Shown piece after piece: positions 56,139-64,000 of a DNA stretch of 64,000 nt; the first letter of the stretch is position 1, and every line of letters begins with the position of its first letter. Origin of the DNA: Symsagittifera roscoffensis. Taxonomy: Eukaryota; Xenacoelomorpha; Acoela; Convolutidae. The DNA is taken from NCBI RefSeq assembly GCF_963678635.1, contig NC_087070.1, positions 12,806,539 to 12,870,538 on the forward strand. Direction: 5' to 3'. The position numbers were made by a program, and so were the translations under genes. The notes beneath the pieces were generated by a model. It searched no databases. It was given only the letters and a program-made list of their open reading frames with translations, and had not been told where the DNA came from.

Positions 56139-58878
56139 TTGTGGATTTACTTGACTGAAATTACAGTATTTTCTGAGAGTCGATTATTTCTGAAATTATT
56201 AAGCATGGAAGTTAAGTTTCAGAAAAAAACTAAGAAGTTTTTTGCGAAACGTAGCAATCTCGAAAACGAACTTTGTAAATGCCATGAAATAATTTTAGAA
56301 TACATAGAGAGTCAGAGTCGTTGCTCAAAAATTGATAATTATATTGAAAAATGTAGGAACTATATAGAACAAGCGGTCGAGATAAATACTGAGTTGATTG
56401 ATATGGCTGCAAAAAGTGCCAATCCCGACGAATTGATACCGGCTTCATAAGTTGACTCAAAGCAACGATAAAGTTTTACAGGAAGCTATCACATATAAAA
56501 CAAGTTTTGAGGCAGTAACAGAGCCGGACAACATAGTTAGCAGCTCAAAAGTTTCTCATCATTCTGAAAAAAGTGAAAAACCCCGGTCGCATAAAACAGA
56601 TACCCGCTCTAAGTAGTCGCATCGAAGCAGCCGGTATCAGCAATCGGGTTCTCAGAAATCTGGCTATACCGCCGCTCCGTCGAAAACACTTTCTGAGAAA
56701 AAGCGCGATTTAATGATTTTAAAGAAACAACAAGAGGAACGTGAGAGGCAGGCAAAGGTATCATTAAGACTGAAAAAAAACAACAAAGCCGTTTAGAGTT
56801 GGAAGAATTGGCTGAAGAACACAGGAAAAAACTGGCAGAAATTGAGTTGAAAGGGCTCGAGTTAGAAGATGAGTTGTCGAAAATCAGCGAGAATGCTGAG
56901 GAAAGTGGTTTAACTCGAATCTCTCCACAACTAACAATAGACGAAAAGGATCGTACGCGTCACTGGGTCGAATCTGTCGACCACAATCAGCCTGATGCTG
57001 TTGTAGTTCCCAATCAAGAGCAGCACGTTCCTTCAACAGCTCCTGAGGCAACTTATCCCGCATCAACAAATAACTTGGTCTCATCAAGTTTTACAGGAGT
57101 GAATAATGGCCAGGCAGCTTCTAGGGATCCTGGATTGCCTTACAGTAACCACATTCACGGACAACATCATAATTTGTCGAATTTGGTCCGATCGCAGGTT
57201 TCCGTTAACAATCCAGTAGGGTTACAACAGGTCATTCAACCTGTTTCTAATAATTTGCCTCAGCAAACTCTTTTGTCCACTCATCCGGTGCTAGGCAATC
57301 CAAACACAGGGTCAGTAGTCCCGGTAACTTCTGAAAATTATTTTGCTCCGACAACATCTGCAGATGTTCCTTCTGGTGTAGCACCGTTCGTTCCTGCATC
57401 AACAGCAGTTAATCATGTTTCTTTAAGTCATCACACTACAGGGTCAGTAGTAGCTGGCTACCAAGCACCTGTAGTCCCATGACAACAACATATAGGTGTT
57501 CCCGTTAGTAGTTATAACTTTTCAAGTGACCACTATCATCCTTATATTAATTTGTGGAGACCAGCTGTTGCTGCCCCATTATTGTCATCTCAACAACATT
57601 ACATTCCTTCGACAACTGTTTTTTCCGCAGTAACTCCGATTATTCCTCCGAATAATTTTGTTCATTATACAAGTGGAGGGACTGTGTTCTTTGCACAGCC
57701 TGAAAATTCTTCACATGCTAATCAACCGTTCGTTCCTGATTATCACGGTAACTCTTCGAGTTACACAGAGACAACTCCCGGTAATTCACCTGCTGCAGAC
57801 GCCGAGCGTCCACTTCCGACACGAGAGTTGGTTAATATACTCATGCACAGCCGAAAAGATCATCTCCCTGAGTGGAAGCTGACCCAATTGGCATGAGTGG
57901 TTTGGGCAATTCAAATCGACGGTCGATTCAGCCATACTCAGTGACGATGAAAAGCTTACCTATCTGAAAACGCTCGTAGTGGGTAAAGCAAAATCCGCAA
58001 TCGCTGAGTATAGCTACAGCGGAGTACTATATAAAGACGCATTAGCAACTCTTCAAAGAAAGTTTGGGCAGCCGCATTCTGTAGTAAGGGCTCATCTAGA
58101 TAAATTGAGAAATTTTCCACCGCTGAAAATACATAACTCGGAAAATGTAATTGGATTTTCCTCTGCAATTTCTGGACTTGTTGCCGTATTCAAGTCTCTG
58201 TCTTTTAACGACGACCTGAAAAGTGTTAACTTACTGAATCAAGCTGTGAGTAAGCTTCCCCCGAACCTTAAGGAGGCATGGTTAATGCAAACCGTAAGAC
58301 GCCAATAGCATAGACCAATTCTGCTAGATTTCAAAGAATGGCTTAAAGAAAAAGCTGAGGGTCATGAGAGGCTAAAAACGATCAATTCTAAGGGTAAGTC
58401 TGAAGAACCAGTTAAGCAAAAAGTAGGTACAAAAGTGTTTGCTAGTAACGCAAATGTAAGTAATAAGACTAAGGAAAAACCAAAGTACCCTCCATGTTCT
58501 GTATGTAAAGGTCAACACGCTCTTTGGAATTGCGCCGTGTTCAAAGAGAAAAACGCTACGCAGCGAGCAAAACATGTAGCCGAACAAAAACTTTGCTTTG
58601 CGTGTTTACAGAGCAATCACAGTTTTCGTAATTGTAGCAAGGCCAGAAAGTGCCCCAAGCCAGATTGTGAAAGCACACACAACGTGCTCTTACATGGAGC
58701 GGAAAAAATTTTTCCTCCTAAGGATACTAAAAGTTCCCCGGCGTCAGGTAACGCAAACGCTAAACATGTATCGACTAACGCTGCCGTCGGCGATATTCAT
58801 AGCCAGAGTCAACTAAAGGCCTCCTGCCAGTTGCATCACTCACCGTCTCTTCGGATGCGACGATTACTAATGCCCTAG
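56139..58878 (+). mobile_element. gag region of the BEL/Pao element
   Basis: Parts in order are a helical Lys/Glu-rich start (NLENELCKCHEIILEYIES), a coiled-coil stretch (EELAEEHRKKLAEIELK), and a long Gln/Ser/Pro-rich low-complexity linker. A DUF1759-type capsid-like segment at 57900-58310 follows (LQRKFGQPHSVVRAHLDKL, SFNDDLKSVNLLNQAVSKL). A zinc-knuckle set at 58490-58690 has CSVCKGQHALWNC, CFACLQSNHSFRNC and CPKPDCESTHNVLLH. This is the usual BEL/Pao gag order. The segment matches 13895-14360 in the old copy. Fossil; parts lie in several frames. Confidence 0.85.
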
Positions 58879-59363
58879 CTCTTTGCGATAGTTTTAAAAC
58901 GCACTCACGGGTATCCGCCGATCTCGTAAAACGCCTCCATTTGGTTGGCACTCCGGTTAACCTCACCATAAAAGGATTCAATTCCACGAGCTTGATGAAA
59001 ACTCAGCAAGTAAGTTTTCAAGTTTCCGCCGAAACGAATATTAGTGAATTTTCGTTTTCTTTTCGAGCTTATGTTAAGGATCATACTCGTATTGGATCGG
59101 ATAGCATAAGCATTCCTGAATTACAGGAAAAATACCCGCAGTTGGCTCCGATCAAACCTAGACATTATAAGTATGAGCACGTCGAAATAATTATTGGACA
59201 GGATTTCTACCATGTCATAAGACCCGTTGAGTACCTTCCGGGGGAGCTCTCGATTTCACCGTGCGCCGAACTCCTTCCGATAGGTTGGGTTTTAAGTGGT
59301 CCGTTACCGCCGTCCTATAAGTCGAACTTGTCTTGCTTTAAGTATATTGTCGAAGAAAATTAA
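58879..59363 (+). mobile_element. Protease region of the BEL/Pao element
   Basis: Sequence after the knuckles contains RVSADLVKRLHLVGTPVNLT near 58905-58965 and IIGQDFYHVIRPVEYLPGEL near 59190-59250. It ends in LPIGWVLSGPLPPS. BEL/Pao proteases are retropepsins, and this G-x-D-x-x-x and 'P-I-G-W-V-L-S-G' ending is typical of them. It is equivalent to about 14830-15270 in the old copy. Confidence 0.75.
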
Positions 59364-61762
59364 AACTTGGTTCGAGTTGGAGTCAAATGGAGCCTTCAAG
59401 CAGGTAGATGCCCGTTCCGCCGCCGACAAACGCGCTTTGTCCGTTTTGAGAAATGACACCTTTCACGATGGTGAGAGGTACATTGTACCAATGCTTTGGA
59501 ATGATAAGGAAAGTAGTTTACCGAATAACTATTTTTCCTCCTTAGCTCAATTAAAGTCTTTGGAAAAGAGGCTAGATAAAGATCCGTCACTCCGTGTAAA
59601 ATACGCCGAAACAATAAGAGAAGATATACAAAAAGGATGTCATAACGGTTAAGGCACACGATCCCAAATCACGAGCCGATCGTGAGTGGTATCTCCCGCA
59701 TCACCCGGTGTTGAACCCGAATAAACCCGGTAAGGTGCGCCGAGTCCTCAATGGGGCATCGAAGTGTCATGGCGCTTCCTTGAACAAATCTCTGTTGGTT
59801 GGCCCAGATCTCCTTCAAAACCTCATTTTTGTACGTTTAAGATTCCGTCAGCATAAATAAGCCGTTTCAGCTGACATTGAAGGGATGTTTTTACAGGTTG
59901 GAGTCCGTGAAGAAGATCAATCTTCTCTTCGTTTTTTGTGGCGGAAGGACCCCACATCAAGTGTGGTAGTTCACCAATATACGCGTCACGTTTTTGGTGC
60001 TCGTGACTCACCGACTTGTGCGAATTTTGCTTTGCAAAAGACTGCATCGGATAATCAAGCTGAGTACCCCGAATCTGCTTCGGCTGTTGTCCAGAAATCT
60101 TATATGGATGATTATCTGGATTCTTTTCAAAACAGGGATGACGCCTTGAAATTAGGTAGGGATTTAATCTCGTTGCTTAAACTAGGTGGGTTTCGTCTGA
60201 CAAAATTTGCAAGCAACGTGCCCGACGTAACAACCGCTCTTGATCCGGACAACCGTGGGTCCAATGCGTCTGTTAAAGATATTTGTGCGAGTCCAGACCA
60301 GTCGTCGCATGTTCTCGGTCTTAAGTGGGATCACGTAAAAGATACCTTAGATGTTAGTAGAGGGGTTGATCGTCCACTAGGCAAAGCAATCACTCAGCGT
60401 ACCGTGTTGAGTTTTGTTTCTTATGTTTTTGATACAATTGGGTTAGTGGCTCCGTATACCGTGAAGGCTCGCCTTCTATTAAGAGATATCTGGCGAATCA
60501 GCGGTCAAAAATGGGACGATGATCTGCCAGAGGAAATCAAAAAGCAATTCCTTGAGTGTCACTCAGGTCTTCATTTGTTAGGTTCTCTGACAATACCTCG
60601 CAGCTATTTCACTGAACCTTTCGACCGAATAGAACTTCACATGTTCGGTGATAATTCGCAGGATGTTTTCTGTGCCGTCGCTTTCCTTCGTGCGCGACTT
60701 GTTAGCTCCCATCAGACCGAATTAGCCTTTGTGTTTGGCAAAGCCCGCGTCGCGCCTATGAAAGCGCTTTCTATTCCAAAGTTAGAGCTTCAAGCGGCTC
60801 TCCTTGCAACCCGCTTAAAGGAAGAAATTTTGAAAGGTCCTACTTTCAAAGTTACGGATATTTTCATGTGGACAGATAGTACCGCTGTTCTTCAGTGGCT
60901 TCACTCTTGTAGTAAACTACCAGTTTTTGTTGGTAATCGCACTGGTGAGATTCTGGAGTCTACCAGCACTGATCAGTGGCATCACATACTTAGCGTTGAT
61001 AACCCAGCTGATACCGGTTCAAGAGGGATTTCTTCGGAAGCCCTCAAGGAAAGCAGCTGGGTTAATGGCCCTAGTAAATTGAGAACAACTGATTGGCCGT
61101 TCAAGCCCGATACAAGGGTTATCGATAAAATAAGACTCAAAAGACCATCATGTGATATCGACATTTGTCTGGAAAATTCGTCAAATTTCGTCGTCGATGT
61201 TTTGACAGAAAAAAATCTTCCCTTCGGAAAATGGGAGAGATTCAATTCAATTGTAAAATACAAACGCGCAGTAACAATTTTTTTAAGATGCTTGCCATCC
61301 CATAAACATTTCCGGTCGAGTATATTAGAAATTACAGACCCGTCTGAAATGGATTTTGCTGAACAGAAGCTCATTTACCTGTCCCAGGGTGAGACATTCC
61401 CTAGTGAGCTAAAACTACTAAGATCCCGTAAAGTTATCACGAAGAATAGTCGGATCGCCAAGTATTCGCCGTTCATTGGACCAGCTGGCATCCTTCGCTC
61501 GACTGGGCGCATCAGCCGCTTGGTTAATTCCGATTTCGATAGCAAGCATCCGATTATACTTGATGCACGTCACGCGGTTGTTCGGTTATTGGTTCAGCAC
61601 TTGCACGTTAGGAATTTCCATCAAGGCTTGGATTACATGCGTGCGGTGGTTAATTTGAAGCGTGGTTGTGTTAAATTTGCAATGATTGCTGCGAAACATC
61701 GAAAATACTTGCGTTGTGTGCCGAAAACGCAAAGCGCAAACCGTAACTCATATGATGGCTGA
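59364..61762 (+). mobile_element. Reverse transcriptase, RNase H and integrase zinc region
   Basis: Reverse transcriptase: FLQVGVREEDQSSLRFLW, HVFGARDSPTCANFALQKT and the catalytic YMDDYLDSF near residue 75 of the 59885-61762 frame. RNase H-like part: HMFGDNSQDVFCAVAFLRA (first catalytic Asp), IPKLELQAALLATRL (Glu) and MWTDSTAVLQWLHS (Asp). Zinc-binding integrase start: HLHVRNFHQGLDYM near 61600-61640, then a Cys pair beyond. The order RT-RNase H-integrase and the exact motifs are those of BEL/Pao. Fossil. Confidence 0.9.
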
Positions 61763-62363
61763 TCTGCCCATTGAAAGGCTGGGTTACAAGCAACTTCTTT
61801 TCTCTAACACAGGTGTCGACTACTTTGGGCCGTTCCTAGTTCCAATCCGGAGAAGTACGGAAAAGAAGTGGGGTTTTTTGTTCACCTGTCTCAACACTAG
61901 AGCGGTGCACATTGAAGTGGTCCCCTCGCTCGACACAAGCTCTTGTGTGATGGGCGTGGAGAGGTTTATCGCACGTCGCGGTACTCCGACTACCATCATG
62001 TCCGACAACGGCACGAACTTTGTTGGCGCTCAGAAAGAGCTCTTAGCTTGCGTTGAGAGTTGGAACAAGCTCGCACCCGCTGTTTTTGTTCAGAAAGGGA
62101 TCAAGTGGAAATTCAATCCACCCAGCGCACCGCACCATGGTGTTTCCTGGGAGCGATTAGTTCGGAGTGTTAAGCGCGTTTTGTATGACATCCTAGGCAA
62201 CAGGAGAGTAACTGGGGAGATTCTAAGAACCACGCTGTGCCTTGTTGAGCAATCACTTAACACTAGACCGATAACAGCCATTAGTACCAATCCGCTAGAT
62301 CTAGAGGCGTTGACCCCGAACATTTTATACTTGGTCAACACGCAGCGAGTTTTCCGTCGCTAA
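61686..62363 (+). mobile_element. Integrase catalytic region of the BEL/Pao element
   Basis: CVVCRKRKAQ completes the zinc region. The D-D-E core follows as VDYFGPFLVPIRR, TIMSDNGTNFVGAQKELL and HHGVSWERLVRSVKRVL. CLVEQSLNTRPITAI comes after it, a signature of BEL/Pao integrases. The corresponding decayed sequence lies at about 17560-18050 in the old copy. The last part of the integrase up to the polypurine tract is 62364-62660. Confidence 0.9.
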
Positions 62364-62658
62364 TTTTCGATTAAAACTTCGACCATAAGAAGCGGTTCGC
62401 CAGAGCGCAATCATACGCTAACGCAATATGGACACGGTGGATGCGGCAATACGTTCCTTCCCTCAATAGGAGGGCAAAGTGGCACAACCAGTCAGACGTT
62501 AAGTTGAAAGCCGGCGACTTGGTTTTGGTCATAGAGCCTAACACTCCAGGTGAACATTATCCACTCGCACGTATCCTTAAACTGCACCATGGCACATAAA
62601 GACCGTTACGAGCGAACTTACCCGCCCAACCGTAAAGCTCGCTCCGTTCTTCCTTGTT

Positions 62659-62671
62659 TAGGGGTGGAGGA
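62659..62671 (+). other. Polypurine tract of the BEL/Pao element
   Basis: AGGGGTGGAGGA-type purine-rich sequence lies just before the 3' LTR start. The old copy has GGGGCGGAGG at the matching place (about 18377-18385). Confidence 0.65.
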
Positions 62672-63166
62672 TGTTGCAGCGCAAATATAAACGCAAATGC
62701 GCGAGAGTATAAATGCATATGAAACTGAACCAAACTATAAATGCATATAGCGACAGTAGCCGAGTGTATACATGGTGCGTCCCGGCGGGTTCGGTGCCGG
62801 TTCGAATCCCGCCTAGGTCATTTCTTTCTAGAACGAATATGCACCGAACTTGATGGGATGCTCCGTAACCAGGTTCGATATTCCTCAAAACCAAAACCTA
62901 TTTTAACCGTCTTTTCGCTCTAATTTGGTTCAGCCTTGATTAGGGCTGACCTTTAAAAAGAGCAATTTGTCTCAAGGACAAATACTGACCATTTTTGCAG
63001 CTTGCCTTGAGTTATGCAGTTGTTTGTGGCCGATGTTACCGATGATAAAGCTTGTTAAAATTATCGTTATATTTTAAAATTTCCGGAGTTATTTTGCCGA
63101 GAAAATGCTCATTAATTAAAGTGTTTAAAAACCGTTTTTATATAATCGTGGAGATTGACGCGCACA
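62672..63166 (+). mobile_element. 3' LTR of the BEL/Pao element
   Basis: It is 495 bp, and about 18 differences from the 5' LTR can be counted by eye. It carries the same tRNA-like segment: TAGCCGAGTGTATACATGG at 62757-62775 and GGTTCGAATCC at 62799-62809. The B-box is unchanged while neighbouring bases differ. Confidence 0.95.
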
Positions 63167-63340
63167 AGATCTTTTCATCAAACCACTAAGAAAAATTACA
63201 CTAATTTGAAAAAAGTGTTAAGTACTTCTTTTAAAGACTATGGTAGGAAAATTCCGTGCTTCTTCTTCTTGCACAGTAACCAACTATCCTTGTTGTTCCG
63301 ATCATTGAAAATGGGGAGGAATTTTGTTTTCATTTTTTAA
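63167..63340. repeat. Local tandem repeat, copy B right part
   Basis: It resumes with 'agatcttttcatcaaacc' after the BEL/Pao element and continues 'cttttaaagactatgg', 'cttgcacagtaaccaactat' and 'gatcattgaaaatgggga', in parallel with 53434-53580. Confidence 0.85.
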
Positions 63341-63439
63341 AATTTTATAATTTTTTAATTTTTTCTTAGCTTTAAATTTTTGATTTTTTGTCTTGTTTCG
63401 AGCAAATGAAACGAGCTAGTAGTCTTATTTTAACTTCTG

Positions 63440-63810
63440 AAAGCTAACAGTAGCTTAAATTAAACATAAAAACCTAGTTTTACTCGAGTAACTTATGTTT
63501 ATTTTGAGGACTTAAGCGCCTTTTTGGAATCAAAATTTTCAAAAATTCAAAAAAACTGCTAAATTTGAGAAAAAAAAAATTACTATTCTTTTATTTTTCA
63601 AGTAACTTTTCTAAAAAATTTTTTTTTCAATTTGCTTATTTTACTATGACTGTCATTTATACCTAATCTCCTTTTCAGCTCTGTGTATCAAATCACTCCA
63701 AAAAAAACGACGGTAATTTCAAAAAAATGTGTTGTATTTTTTAAGGCTATGGTCGGAATATTCTGAGCCTTTTGCACAGTAACCGGCTATCCTTGTTTGA
63801 GCTTTTGACT
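63440..63810. repeat. Local tandem repeat, copy C
   Basis: This is a more diverged copy with 'ttttactcgagtaacttatg', 'ttggaatcaaaattttcaaaaattc', 'actatgactgtcattta', 'tttttaaggctatggtcgg' and 'gcacagtaaccggctatcct', in the same order as copies A and B. The remaining 190 bases of the window show no feature. Confidence 0.7.
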
Positions 63811-64000
63811 TTTTTACTGCCCTACTTGGCTTGGCGAACCATTAAAACAACTTTCAGCTAGTAGAACACTAGAAACGTCAAATCTATATCATCATATCAT
63901 TTTTTGGAGACTCTATTGATTAGCGGGCCTGATGATAATTTGACATCTCGGGCTCAGGTGGAAAATCCGTTCAGAGTAAAAACTCTCTCTTGATACCCGG

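Larger units (their letters stand above)
54167..63166 (+). mobile_element. BEL/Pao LTR retrotransposon, better preserved copy
   Basis: The element is 9000 bp with LTRs 54167-54665 and 62672-63166, both starting TGTTGC(A/G)GCGC and ending GCGCACA. Five-base AGATC target duplications lie at 54162-54166 and 63167-63171. Order inside: primer site, long leader, gag with DUF1759-like segment, zinc knuckles, protease, reverse transcriptase with YMDDYLDS, RNase H, and integrase with a D-D-E core. This protein set and YMDD-type box are typical of BEL/Pao. LTRs differ at about 3-5% by eye, so the insertion is fairly recent compared with the copy at 13895. It is broken in several places. Confidence 0.95.

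Overview
The window looks like AT-rich, repeat-dense DNA of an invertebrate animal. The evidence is BEL/Pao and Ty3/Gypsy LTR retrotransposons, LINE remnants, a Polinton-like remnant, long minisatellites and no bacterial-style gene packing. I cannot name the species. I found no complete host protein gene. What resembles host coding sequence is a few short, low-confidence exon-like stretches. Calls come from reading the sequence and from recall of protein families; no database search was possible.

Layout. 1-5970: minus-strand Gypsy-type fossil (protease and gag) cut by the window edge. A 1.85-kb, 63-bp-period hairpin-forming minisatellite lies between gag and a primer-site-like motif. 7940-8700: minus-strand Polinton-like DNA polymerase B N-terminal fossil. 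9480-10650: an old direct duplication with 'gattggacacgaca'-type sub-repeats. 10700-11120: exon-like or pseudogene segment on plus. 13890-18930: very decayed BEL/Pao element on plus. 18939-24500: a recent head-to-tail duplication of a 2.78-kb unit holding LINE ends on both strands. 24500-25420: LINE reverse transcriptase remnant on minus. 26225-27840: foldback-like palindromic arrays with a tRNA-Arg-like sequence. 27950-30730: 71-bp minisatellite. 32290-33550: dyad-symmetric GGAATCC and TATTTGGGATT arrays. 34543-40520: old Gypsy-type element. 41420-48606: well-preserved Gypsy-type element with 293-bp LTRs and CAAGT target duplications. 48612-53210: unassigned DNA with weak exon-like stretches. 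54167-63166: 9.0-kb BEL/Pao element with ~497-bp LTRs and AGATC target duplications, inserted into one copy of a local repeat.

How the parts relate. The region grew by layered insertion and local duplication, not as a set of cooperating genes. The two BEL/Pao copies are relatives of very different age. Both carry a tRNA-like segment inside the LTR, with A-box-like and B-box-like sequence, clearest in the younger copy. The younger element interrupts a repeat whose uninterrupted relative lies about 700 bp upstream. The 2.78-kb duplication copied the end of a LINE, with both breakpoints at the same short sequence, CTCCAT. I consider the tRNA-like LTR module and the foldback arrays the most unusual signals here.
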